Part shown: piece after piece, positions 15,778 through 24,441 of the stretch | Position numbering within the stretch: the first letter of the stretch is position 1 | Layout of the letters: each line of letters opens with the position of its first letter | DNA from: a bacterium | Lineage (GTDB): Bacteria > Desulfobacterota > Desulfobulbia > Desulfobulbales > Desulfobulbaceae | Reading direction: 5' to 3' | NCBI GenBank assembly: GCA_030538155.1 | Contig: JAUNUN010000015.1 | Span: forward strand, 1-55,977 | Length of the DNA stretch: 55,977 bases | Position numbers and translations under genes: made by a program | Notes under the pieces: generated by a model | Database searches by the model: none | Told to the model about the DNA's origin: nothing | Seen by the model: only the letters and a program-made list of their open reading frames with translations

Positions 15778-17388
15778 CTACTTCATGAAGGGCCGTTCGA
15801 TGTAGGAATAGGTGAAGGCGGCAAAACAGTAGGTGACTATACCGGCTACAAAAAAACGCACTATTGGGCTTAAATCGGCATTGAAATAGTACATGGCGAT
15901 TTCATCACAAAACACGATGAAGGTCGGGTGCAGCAGGTAAAAACTGAAACTGACCACCCCTGCTGCGCGCAGGGGTGTCAAGGCCATGAAGCGGGCCAGA
16001 AGCGACTGCTGCGCCGAAATCACCGTAAAGATGATGAAGGCGGCCAGAAAACCACTGTAACCGTAGTTCTGGTAGATATCCAGAGGGTGCAGCGCGGGAA
16101 TCTGCCGCGATGCCACCACCACCAGAAAGGCCAGGGCCAGCGTGCCTGCCACGGCAATCGCCTGGCGAAAAATGCGTCCACGCGCCTCATGCCAACAGGC
16201 TTGCGCCTGCAAGGTCTGGTAGAGGTAAGAAAAAAACATCCCGCTCATGAAAATACCCACCCATACCCGACGGTGCTCGCCATTGCCGTAGAGGGTGATC
16301 AATCCTTTATGCGAGAGATCGGTGGCCACGACAATTGCGATGAGCAAGGTGAATAGCCCCAGCCATTTCTGGATCAGCACCAGCAGATAGAGCGCCAACA
16401 CCAGTATCGGCAGCAGAATATAAAAAAGCATCTCCTGCGGCACGGTCCATAAATAGCCGTCGCCCTGCAGGAACAGGTAGTGCCGGAAGACATCCGGATT
16501 TTTATGGCGGAACAGGAACAGTACCGTAATGACGGTGTAGTACATGGGGATGATGCGTTTTAAGCGCCTGAGTATGTAGGCCCGCATGTAACTCAGGGAG
16601 AAAGCGCGCTCCGGCCGGCGGGTAAAGGGGATTGCTAAGAGAAAACCGCTCAGGGCAAAAAAGAGGTGCACGCCCAAGGCGCCTATGCCACCCGCCAGGA
16701 TACCGACATGTTCAGCCAGCACGCAGAGGGCGGCAAAGCCACGAAGACCATCCAGAGCCGCGAAATGCAGTCCGGCTGAAGATTGTTTCTGCAGTACGTC
16801 AGCCGTCGCCGGAAAATCCCTCGAAGAAAAAGAAGAGAGGAAGAGGTAAAAACACAGGGTTACCAATAGGGGCAAGCCCCAGGAAAGAAAAAAACTATGG
16901 TGTTGCAGACCGCCTCGTATCTGCATATAAGGGTCGGCACTCGAACTATGCACCTCCACATAGTCGCCCCTAAGCTCCATTTTCACTCCCGGGCCGGGAG
17001 CGAAGCGCTCGGCTATTTGCCGGGCGGAGAAATACATCTCCGGAAAGAAAAAACTGGTGAGCCGCAGGCCGTACAGACGCACGGTTCCGGGACTGTCGCC
17101 CAAGTCAAGGCGAAACTGTCTGGCAACATGGTTGTTGATATCAACCTTTCTTGATTCCCGCAGCCCGCCGGAATATTCTTCTGTGTGCTTGGATTGCCTT
17201 TCACTGAAAGATGAGTGGGCCGCATAATAGACCTGCACCCTTTCCGGCTGTTCGAACTGAGCATCAATGAAGACGCGGAAAAAACTGGAGCTGACCGTGT
17301 AGGATATGGCCAACTTGATAAGAAGAAAAAAGATGAGGGTGCCGGCAACAAGAAAAAGGGGCCTCATGCCCCTGATGGACCACTGCAT
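15778..17388 (-). CDS. Membrane acyltransferase (acyltransferase 3 family)
   Basis: A polytopic inner-membrane protein (536 aa) predicted to O-acylate a surface glycan or lipid, as OafA/NodX-type proteins do. The last 330 residues form the acyltransferase-3 domain: FAALDGLRGFAALCVLAEH holds the conserved His, then YILRRLKRIIPMYY, about ten hydrophobic spans and a final TYSYIERPFMK. The first 200 residues are different: one N-terminal span, a predicted periplasmic region of about 150 aa I do not recognise, then another span. Start at ATG 17388 follows GGGGAG; the frame extends to 17544 without a good start. The substrate is unknown. Confidence 0.85.
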   Translation of the reverse strand: MQWSIRGMRPLFLVAGTLIFFLLIKLAISYTVSSSFFRVFIDAQFEQPERVQVYYAAHSSFSERQSKHTEEYSGGLRESRKVDINNHVARQFRLDLGDSPGTVRLYGLRLTSFFFPEMYFSARQIAERFAPGPGVKMELRGDYVEVHSSSADPYMQIRGGLQHHSFFLSWGLPLLVTLCFYLFLSSFSSRDFPATADVLQKQSSAGLHFAALDGLRGFAALCVLAEHVGILAGGIGALGVHLFFALSGFLLAIPFTRRPERAFSLSYMRAYILRRLKRIIPMYYTVITVLFLFRHKNPDVFRHYLFLQGDGYLWTVPQEMLFYILLPILVLALYLLVLIQKWLGLFTLLIAIVVATDLSHKGLITLYGNGEHRRVWVGIFMSGMFFSYLYQTLQAQACWHEARGRIFRQAIAVAGTLALAFLVVVASRQIPALHPLDIYQNYGYSGFLAAFIIFTVISAQQSLLARFMALTPLRAAGVVSFSFYLLHPTFIVFCDEIAMYYFNADLSPIVRFFVAGIVTYCFAAFTYSYIERPFMK

Positions 17389-17683
17389 AAAGACGACTCC
17401 CCTGCGCAGACTCGTTGCCTCACAGTGATTGAAGTGGAACGCACAGATATGTTTTACCCGGTGCTGATAGGCGCTGGATATGCCCTTGCCGTTTACTTCG
17501 GCGCACAAGCGAGGCAGCGTACCCAACTTCCTCTGCAAGAACAAGCTGGAACCAGCTCAAACTGTTCAAAAAAGCCGCACCATGCTGCAGAGCAAACACT
17601 ATCTGAGCAGTCACCCCTTTCGCATCGTGCAGGGCTATGGAAACGGTCGTTTCACTAAGACGGGTTTGATATGCTGATACTAT
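17389..17683. other. Intergenic region without a convincing gene
   Basis: Between the acyltransferase start and the degenerate repeat copy C. A minus-strand frame of 103 codons (17420-17731) has an ATG with a weak AGGG but reads through repeat C and resembles nothing I know. A weak minus-strand promoter-like pair, TTGATC-16-TAGTAT, lies near 17680-17707 and could serve the acyltransferase. Confidence 0.4.
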
Positions 17684-17796
17684 GTTCCCGTCCTCTACGA
17701 TCAACCAGTTGTCAACCTCGCAGGCGTACATAGAGTTTCGCCCTGCGAGTATGCGCTAGATCCGGCACAGATAGGGCTTTGGGAGAGCATTGGAAT
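17684..17796 (+). repeat. Dispersed repeat, copy C (degenerate)
   Basis: From 17719 to 17796 this aligns to copy A without gaps: CGCAGGCGTACA is identical, ATAGGG falls at exactly the same distance, and both end in TGGAAT. By hand about two thirds of these bases match. The left part is eroded; TTCCCG near 17685 and GATCAA near 17698 may be the remains of the other end. The right end overlaps the stop codon of the RND permease. Confidence 0.5.
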
Positions 17797-20700
17797 TAAT
17801 GGGCCTCCTCATGCTGCTTGAGCACGAAGTACAGTACCGGCACGGCCATGCGACTGATCAGAAGCGAGGCAATCTCGCCAAACATCAGAGAAATGGCCAG
17901 ACCCTGAAAGATGGGATCCGCCAGGATAACCGCAGCCCCCACCACCAGGGCCAGGGCGGTTAAGAGCATGGGGCGGAAGCGCACTGCCCCTGCCTCGACC
18001 ACGGCCTCGACCAGGGGCAGGCCATGGCTGCGACGCAGTTCAATAAAATCCACCAGGATAATCGAATTGCGCACCACAATGCCCGCACCCGCCATAAAAC
18101 CGATCATGGAGGTGGCGGTAAAAAAAGCGCCCATGGCCCAGTGGGCAGGCAGGATGCCGATCAGGGAAAAGGGGATGGCGGCCATCACCACCAGCGGCGT
18201 GAGGTAGTTGTTGAACCAGCCCACCATCAGGCCGTAAATCAGCACCATGACCACACAAAAGGCCAGGCCCAGATCACGAAAGACCTCAAGGGTAATGTGC
18301 CACTCGCCGTCCCACTTCATGGCCGGTTCATGGTCGACAAAGGGCTGTTTCAAGTTGTAGATCTTGAGCGCGCCCGGACTGCCGCCAAAATCCGCCGCAT
18401 CGAGCTTGGCCAGTTCCTTGTTCATGTGCAGAATCGGATAAACCGGACTTTCCGCAGCCCCGGCCACATCAGCAGTCACATACAGAACCGGTTTCAGGTT
18501 TTTTCGGTAGATGGGCTGCTCCACCGGCCGCTCTTCCACCCGCACCAACTCGCGCAGGGGCACCAGCGTGCCCGCGCTATCCGCGCTATTGCCGGAACGC
18601 AGTTCCAAGTTGAGCAGGCTCTCCACCCTGGCCCGCTCCGTCTTGGCCAGTTGCAGCCGCAACGGGATTTCCTCCTTGTCGGGCGGCTGATGAAAGAGAT
18701 CAATGGTCTGCCCGGAAAGCGCCATGGACAAGACCTGGGAGACCTCCTCTGCGGTGATGCCGTGCAGGGCCGCCTTTTCCGTATCCACCAGCACCACCTG
18801 CTTATTGCGCTGCTCTTCCTGGTACCAGTCAATATCCACCACCCCTTCGGTGGCGGCAAAAATCGCCTTCACCTTTTGCGCCAGGTTCAGGCGCGTCTCC
18901 GCGTCCGGGCCATAGACCTCGGCCACCAGCGTTTGCAGCACCGGCGGGCCGGGCGGCACCTCGGCCACGGCCACGGTTGCCCCGTACTTGTCGGCAATAT
19001 TTGCCAGGGCCGGACGCACCCGCTTGGCAATATCATGGCTCTGGGCCTTGCGCTCACCCTTGGGCAGCAGGTTCACTTGGATATCGGCCAGATGCTCATC
19101 GGAGCGGAGGAAATAGTGGCGCACCAGGCCGTTGAAGTTGTGGGGCGAGGCCGTGCCCGCATAGATTTGGTAATTGACCACCTCGACCTCATGGCGCAGG
19201 CTGTCGGCCATTTCCATGGCCACCCGGGCGGTTTGCTCCAGGGGCGATCCCTCGGGCATATCCAGGATAACCTGAAATTCCGACTTGTTGTCAAAGGGCA
19301 GCATCTTCACCTTGACCAGGCCGAAAAAGAGCATGGAGGCAGATCCGGCCAAGAGCAAGGTGATCACCGCGAAAAAAATTAGACGCCAAGCCGCATGCGC
19401 CAGCAAGGGATCCATCACCCGGTGATAGAAACGGGTGAAGATGTCGTCTGGTGCCTTATCCGGCGAATGCTCCCCTTCTCCGTCGCCGGTATGACTGGGC
19501 CCGGTCTTTTTCAAGAGATGCACCGCGGCCCAGGGGATGATGGTAAAGGCAATGATGAGTGAAAAAACCATGGCCGCGGAAGAGCCGATGGGGATGGGCC
19601 GCATATAGGGGCCCATGAGCCCGCCGACAAAGGCCATGGGCAAGATGGCGGCAATGACCGCCCAGGTGGCGAGGATGGTGGGGTTGCCCACCTCGATCAC
19701 CGCCTGCACCGCCAGTTTTTTCAGGGGCACACGCTCGTTGCCGGGCAGGTGCCGGTGGCGCACGATATTTTCCACCACCACAATGGCGTCATCCACCAGA
19801 ATACCGATGGAAAAGATGAGCGCAAAAAGGGTGATGCGGTTCAGGGTGTAGCCATAGAGGTAGAACACCAAGAGGGTGAGCGACAGGGTTGAGGGCACGG
19901 CCAAAAGCACGATAAAGGCTTCGCGCCGCCCCAAAAAGAAGAGGATCAGAAGCGCCACACCAAAAACGGCAATACCCATGTGGTAGAGCAGTTCATTGGA
20001 TTTTTCCGCCGCAGTGTCGCCATAGTTGCGCGTTACCGTCACCTCGATTTCCGGTGGAATGAGCGTGCCGCGCAGGGTTTCCACCTTTTCCAGCACGGTT
20101 TTCACCACAGCCACCGCATTCGCGCCGGGCCGCTTGGCAATCGACAGGGTTACAGCTGCCTCGGGCTCACCCGCGCCGGTGCCGAAGAGCACGTAGTCGG
20201 AGGGTTCCTCAGGGCCATCGACAATACGCGCCACCTCACGCAGATAGATGGGTTTGCCTTCGTGCACACCCACCACCAGGTTGCCCGCCTCTTTCGCAGA
20301 TTCAAGAAAGAGGCCGGTTTCCAGCACAGTGGTCTGGTTGGCCGCGCGCAGGGTGCCGCTCAGATCCTGCCGATTGGCGGCCCGAATATTTGCCGCCAGA
20401 TCAGCGGGGACAAGTTGTCTGGCTGCCAGGGCCAGGGGGTCGATCTCCACCCGCAGTTCGCGCCTGGAACCACCGATCAGCTTTGTTTCCGCCACCTCAA
20501 AGATGCCCTTGACGGCCTCATCCACCTGGGCGGCCAGGCGGCGCAGCATGAAATGATCATAGGTTTTGGAGTGAAAGGTCAGGGCCAGGACCGGCACATC
20601 ATCAATGCTGTGCGGTTTGATCAGTGGTTTGGAAACGCCTGGCGGGATGCGGTCGAAGTTGGTCTGCAGCTTCTGGTTCAGGTTGACAATGGCGCTTTCC

Positions 20701-21035
20701 TGATCCACGCCCACGTAAAAACGGGCAATGAGCAGGCATTGCCCCGGCATGGAGGTGGAGTAGATGTATTCCACGCCCGGCAATTCGTAGAGCAGCTTTT
20801 CCATGGGAATAGCCACCCGGTTGGCGATTTCCTCCGGGCCGGCCCCCGGCATGGAGACAAAGACATCGATCATCGGCACCTTGATCTGCGGCTCCTCCTC
20901 ACGGGGCAGCAGCACCACTGCCAGCATGCCCAGCATGAGCGAGCCTACCAGGCCGAGCAGAGAAAGCTTGGAGTTGGAAAAGGATGCGGCCAGCCAACCG
21001 GCCAGACCCGAGTGACGTTCCTTGGCCTCCTTCAT
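17796..21035 (-). CDS. RND efflux permease (HAE1-type)
   Basis: The inner-membrane proton-driven pump of a tripartite exporter (1079 aa, family-typical). An N-terminal span is followed by a large periplasmic loop, then a bundle of spans with D415 and D416 in FSIGILVDDAIVVVEN, the paired proton-relay acids of RND pumps. A second loop and bundle repeat the pattern (GFMAGAGIVVRNSIILVDFI). It is last in a three-gene operon, overlapping the adaptor gene by 4 bases. The substrate cannot be read from sequence; the paired acids fit the HAE1 drug/solvent/lipid class, not the CzcA metal class. Confidence 0.9.
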   Translation of the reverse strand: MKEAKERHSGLAGWLAASFSNSKLSLLGLVGSLMLGMLAVVLLPREEEPQIKVPMIDVFVSMPGAGPEEIANRVAIPMEKLLYELPGVEYIYSTSMPGQCLLIARFYVGVDQESAIVNLNQKLQTNFDRIPPGVSKPLIKPHSIDDVPVLALTFHSKTYDHFMLRRLAAQVDEAVKGIFEVAETKLIGGSRRELRVEIDPLALAARQLVPADLAANIRAANRQDLSGTLRAANQTTVLETGLFLESAKEAGNLVVGVHEGKPIYLREVARIVDGPEEPSDYVLFGTGAGEPEAAVTLSIAKRPGANAVAVVKTVLEKVETLRGTLIPPEIEVTVTRNYGDTAAEKSNELLYHMGIAVFGVALLILFFLGRREAFIVLLAVPSTLSLTLLVFYLYGYTLNRITLFALIFSIGILVDDAIVVVENIVRHRHLPGNERVPLKKLAVQAVIEVGNPTILATWAVIAAILPMAFVGGLMGPYMRPIPIGSSAAMVFSLIIAFTIIPWAAVHLLKKTGPSHTGDGEGEHSPDKAPDDIFTRFYHRVMDPLLAHAAWRLIFFAVITLLLAGSASMLFFGLVKVKMLPFDNKSEFQVILDMPEGSPLEQTARVAMEMADSLRHEVEVVNYQIYAGTASPHNFNGLVRHYFLRSDEHLADIQVNLLPKGERKAQSHDIAKRVRPALANIADKYGATVAVAEVPPGPPVLQTLVAEVYGPDAETRLNLAQKVKAIFAATEGVVDIDWYQEEQRNKQVVLVDTEKAALHGITAEEVSQVLSMALSGQTIDLFHQPPDKEEIPLRLQLAKTERARVESLLNLELRSGNSADSAGTLVPLRELVRVEERPVEQPIYRKNLKPVLYVTADVAGAAESPVYPILHMNKELAKLDAADFGGSPGALKIYNLKQPFVDHEPAMKWDGEWHITLEVFRDLGLAFCVVMVLIYGLMVGWFNNYLTPLVVMAAIPFSLIGILPAHWAMGAFFTATSMIGFMAGAGIVVRNSIILVDFIELRRSHGLPLVEAVVEAGAVRFRPMLLTALALVVGAAVILADPIFQGLAISLMFGEIASLLISRMAVPVLYFVLKQHEEAH

Positions 21036-22108
21036 GGCCGCACCTGCACTTGCTGATCATGGCTGAGCTGGGCAGGAGGATTGAGGATCAGGAGTTCTCC
21101 CTCGTTGAGTCCACCGGTTATTTCGATATGTTCGTCCTTCTCTGTCTCTGCATCCAAAAGTGCCCCGGTGCGTACCAGGCGCAGGCGGGCGCGGTCGCCT
21201 TCGAGCACAAAAACGCGCTCCATCTGCCCCCAGGTGCTGACTGCGGCGCTAGGTACCACCAGACGCCTGCTGTCGCCGGTTCCGGGCAACACAACCTGGA
21301 GATACTGGCCACTGCGCAGGCTTACTGTATCGCTGTTATTCACGGCCAGAATAATGGTGGCGCTGCGCGCGGCCGGGTTGGCTGCAGGCGCTATCTCCAC
21401 CAGCTTTGTTTCCAGGCGCCGGCCGCTTACGGGCAACAGCACCGGCACCGTGCTGTCAAGCGCGAGTGCACCGGCAATCTCTTCCGGTGCCTGGGCCCGC
21501 ACCTGCAGAGCAGCCGTATTTTCCAGCTCAAGCAGGGGCATGCCCGGAGCGGCCAAATCACCACTGTTTACAAGTTTTTTGCTCACCACCCCGCTGTAGG
21601 GCGCGGTGATAACCGTGTAGGCAAGCATGGCCTCTGCCTCCTGCACACCGGCTGCGGCAATGCGCTCGGCATCGCGCAGGCCGCGCACCGATTCGGCAGT
21701 GGCTGCCTGCCGGTTGAGAAGCCTGGTTTCACGGGCAAGGTTGCGGCGCACCTGTTCCAACTGTGCCCTGGTCCGGCTGACGCGTGCGTTCAACTCGCCC
21801 GCCTGCAGCCTCACCAGCACCTGACCTTTTTCCACCCGGTCGCCCAATTTCACCGGCACGGCCACAACAGCAGCACTGATGCGGGCGGCAATGGTGCTGC
21901 GCTCCACCGCCTCGACCGTGCCCGGCACCCGGATGACAGTGCCTTCCTCCACCAGGCGAACCGGCGCGATCTGCACTGCCGAGGCAGATCCTTTCGCAGC
22001 GTGGAGATCTTCAGCCGGCAGTTTGTCGGCAAAAGGTGAAAGCAAATAGAAGCTGCAACAGGCAAGGAGAGCTATGCAAAAACGTAGACGGAAAAGAGAT
22101 GAGAGCAT
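21032..22108 (-). CDS. RND periplasmic adaptor (membrane fusion protein)
   Basis: A 358-aa adaptor linking the RND pump to the outer-membrane channel. It has an N-terminal hydrophobic export or anchor segment (FCIALLACCSFYLLSPFA). A lipoyl-like half (STIAARISAAVVAVPVKLGD) comes before a coiled-coil hairpin (SRTRAQLEQVRRNLARETRL), and the second lipoyl half (AYTVITAPYSGVVSKKLVNS) follows. It overlaps the permease start by 4 bases (ATGA type) and follows the TolC-like gene by 15 bases. Confidence 0.9.
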   Translation of the reverse strand: MLSSLFRLRFCIALLACCSFYLLSPFADKLPAEDLHAAKGSASAVQIAPVRLVEEGTVIRVPGTVEAVERSTIAARISAAVVAVPVKLGDRVEKGQVLVRLQAGELNARVSRTRAQLEQVRRNLARETRLLNRQAATAESVRGLRDAERIAAAGVQEAEAMLAYTVITAPYSGVVSKKLVNSGDLAAPGMPLLELENTAALQVRAQAPEEIAGALALDSTVPVLLPVSGRRLETKLVEIAPAANPAARSATIILAVNNSDTVSLRSGQYLQVVLPGTGDSRRLVVPSAAVSTWGQMERVFVLEGDRARLRLVRTGALLDAETEKDEHIEITGGLNEGELLILNPPAQLSHDQQVQVRP

Positions 22109-22123
22109 GGTCGTACTCCTGAT

Positions 22124-23488
22124 TTACTGGGGGTCCAATTGGGGCAGACCGTAGCTGCGCCGCAGTTGGGCAATGGCGATCCGGCGGCCATGCTTGGCCT
22201 GGGCATGGGCTGCTTCGGCTTCGGCAAGGCGCTTTTCCGCATCGATCAGTTCGCTGCTGGTGCAGAGTCCTTCCTGGAAACGAAGCCGGGTCAGCCGCGT
22301 GCTTTCCTGGGCGCTCTGCAAGCGCCGCTCTGAAACCGACAGTTTCTCCGTTTCCTGCGTCAGATTGAGGCGGGCCTCCTCTGTCTCCAAGGCCAGGGCC
22401 AGCTTGAGCTTTTGTGCCTGGGCATGCAGTTCAGCCAGGCGGGCCTCTTCACGGGCAATGGCCGCGCGAGTGCCCTTGCCGTCAAAAAGGGTCTGACTCA
22501 AACGGAGTCCGGCGGCCCAGGAATCACCCGAACCTTCATCCATGGCTGTACCCTGCTCCACCTGATAGGAGGCAAAGGCATCCGCGTTGGGGTAGCGGGC
22601 AGCCTTGGCCTGAGTTAAAGCAGCCTCCTGGGCCGCAACCATGTACTCCATGGCAGCCTGTTCCGGACGCTGCAACGCCCTCCCCTCTTCCGGGATGGAC
22701 AAACCATCCTGATCATGCTCCACAAGCTGCAGCTCACTGGGCATTTCTCCCAGAAGCACAGCCATGGCCTGACGGGCCAGGCGTTCACTGTGCCTGGCCT
22801 GCACAAGGGCCTCATCGCTGCCGGCCTGCTCCACCTCAAGCATGAGCACCTCTTCCTTGAGAAGCGTCCCTTCCTGGAAGCGAGCTCTGGCTGTATCCAG
22901 CGATTTTTTAAGAGACGCAGCAGCAGCCCTGCGGGCAGCCGTGTTGGCCCTGGCCTGTAAAATGGTGTGGAAGCTGCGGATCACTTCCAGACTCAGTTGT
23001 TCTCTGGTTACCTGTTCTTGTGCGACCGCGGCCTCAAGGCCCTTGCCGGCGGCGAGCCGGGCTGCTTGGTTGCGGCCGCCGTTAAAGAGCTGGTAGCGCA
23101 GCATGATCTGGCCAAAGATGGAATCCGTGGTGCCGGGCCGGTTAAAATCAATGGCCTCGGAAAACTGCCCCTGGTTGAGGATATTGCCAAAGGACAGCAG
23201 GGGCGTATTGGTGCGAGTGTAGCCGCCGTTTAGGCTCAGGTGCGGATACAAGCCGGCCTTGGCCTGTTCAAGTGCTGTCTGGGCCTGAACAATACGCTGT
23301 CGGGCCGCCTCGCTATCCGGGTTATGGGCCAGGGCCTGATGCACCGCCTGCTCCAAGGTCCATTGTTGCCGGCTTGTTTGCTCGGGGCCGGCGGCAACTG
23401 CTACTGCGGTATAGGCCCAGAACAGCAGGAATAAGATCAATACATGGGCAATATGGACAACAATACGGCCAGGGAAAACATTCGGCAT
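22124..23488 (-). CDS. TolC-family outer-membrane efflux protein
   Basis: The outer-membrane factor of the exporter (454 aa). A signal segment (HIAHVLILFLLFWAYTAVAVAA) precedes two outer-membrane efflux repeats rich in long alpha-helical coiled coils (LTRLRFQEGLCTSSELIDAEK, ARFQEGTLLKEEVLMLEVEQ). LSLNGGYTRTNTPLLSFGN suggests the first beta-barrel part. It is the first gene of the operon, ahead of adaptor and pump. No regulator gene is adjacent. Confidence 0.9.
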   Translation of the reverse strand: MPNVFPGRIVVHIAHVLILFLLFWAYTAVAVAAGPEQTSRQQWTLEQAVHQALAHNPDSEAARQRIVQAQTALEQAKAGLYPHLSLNGGYTRTNTPLLSFGNILNQGQFSEAIDFNRPGTTDSIFGQIMLRYQLFNGGRNQAARLAAGKGLEAAVAQEQVTREQLSLEVIRSFHTILQARANTAARRAAAASLKKSLDTARARFQEGTLLKEEVLMLEVEQAGSDEALVQARHSERLARQAMAVLLGEMPSELQLVEHDQDGLSIPEEGRALQRPEQAAMEYMVAAQEAALTQAKAARYPNADAFASYQVEQGTAMDEGSGDSWAAGLRLSQTLFDGKGTRAAIAREEARLAELHAQAQKLKLALALETEEARLNLTQETEKLSVSERRLQSAQESTRLTRLRFQEGLCTSSELIDAEKRLAEAEAAHAQAKHGRRIAIAQLRRSYGLPQLDPQ

Positions 23489-23822
23489 AACGCTTCTTGC
23501 ACCTCTGTATGCGTGAAAATACGCAAATTTTGCTGCCGGTCTATGCCGGCATCATGTGGCAATATTCGTTCTTTCGGCCATTTTCAGCCTTTCTTTTTTC
23601 TATCTCACTGAAGGAGCGGGCACAAGTCAATCTTTATACTGTGCAAATGAACAAAATTGACGACCGCCAACCACACTGTGGTAATTGTCAGAATGCAGCC
23701 GCACAAGACGTTCATTGAGCCTGCCGCAATTCCGGGCTATATGGGATATGTGCCTTTTCGGTACAAAATACAGTTGCAACCGGTACAGACAGTACTTGAA
23801 AGTGGGACAAGGAGAGACAGAG
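23489..23822. other. Divergent regulatory region, efflux operon / hydrolase
   Basis: About 330 bases between the efflux operon and the hydrolase start. It holds small palindromes: GCCGG-6-CCGGC (near 23535-23550), GCGT-AAAA-type ACGC near 23511, CCACA-C-TGTGG near 23670, and GCACA...TGTGC around 23620-23644. TATACT near 23636 is a good plus-strand -10 but lacks a clear -35. These may be operators; no protein partner is evident. Confidence 0.35.
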
Positions 23823-24437
23823 GTGGAGCACACAGTGGTGCTGGTGCATGGCATTTTTGATACCGGCAAAATCTTTGCCCCCATGGCGCGCTATTTTGCA
23901 GGCCACGGCCTGCGCACGCACGCGCCCGACCTGCGGCCCTGTTCAGGCGCACAGGGGCTGGAAATGCTGGCCCGGCAGCTCAAGCAGGTTATTGACACTC
24001 TTGATGCGCAGATAGGTCCGGAAAGTACGCTTGATCTGGTCGGCTTCAGCATGGGCGGGCTCATCAGCCGCTACTATCTGCAGCGCCTGGGCGGGCTGGA
24101 GAGGGTGCGCCGCTTTGTCGCCATTTCCGTGCCCCAGCACGGTAGCCGCTGGGCCTGGTTCCTCCCTAATCAGGGCTGCAGGCAGATGCGACCGGGCAGC
24201 CCTTTTTTGCAGGATTTGAACCAGGACATTGCAAGCCTGGCCCAGATTGATCTGCTTACCCTGTGGACGCCCCTTGATCTGATGATTATTCCGGCCGGCA
24301 GTTCCGTCATTCCGGTGGGAAGAGAGTGCAAAATACCAGTGCTGCTGCACGACTGGATGATCAAGGATAGCCGCGTGCTCAAGGCCATGGCAGACTTTCT
24401 TCTGGAACCTGAGCCTGTTGGCCCTGTTGCCCGCTAG
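23823..24437 (+). CDS. Alpha/beta hydrolase (esterase/lipase-like)
   Basis: A compact alpha/beta hydrolase (204 aa). TVVLVHGIFDTGKIF carries the oxyanion-hole HG, and GFSMGGLISRYYLQR the nucleophile elbow G-X-S-X-G. The His of the triad is probably in VLLHDWMIKD. Substrate unknown; it resembles cytoplasmic lipase/acylesterase proteins. The start is a GTG at 23823 with AAGGAG eight bases upstream; a TTG start at 23685 would add an implausible N-terminus. It converges on the MFS gene with only four bases between the stops. Confidence 0.75.
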   Translation: MEHTVVLVHGIFDTGKIFAPMARYFAGHGLRTHAPDLRPCSGAQGLEMLARQLKQVIDTLDAQIGPESTLDLVGFSMGGLISRYYLQRLGGLERVRRFVAISVPQHGSRWAWFLPNQGCRQMRPGSPFLQDLNQDIASLAQIDLLTLWTPLDLMIIPAGSSVIPVGRECKIPVLLHDWMIKDSRVLKAMADFLLEPEPVGPVAR

Positions 24438-24441
24438 AGTC

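Noticed and set aside
17420..17731. 103-codon minus-strand frame upstream of the acyltransferase
   Set aside because: It has an ATG with a weak ribosome site but overlaps degenerate repeat C and resembles no family I know; left as non-coding.
18024..19382. Long plus-strand frame (452 codons) opposite the RND permease
   Set aside because: It is antisense to a well-conserved RND gene, rich in His, Gln and Gly as GC-rich shadow frames are, and shows no family motif.
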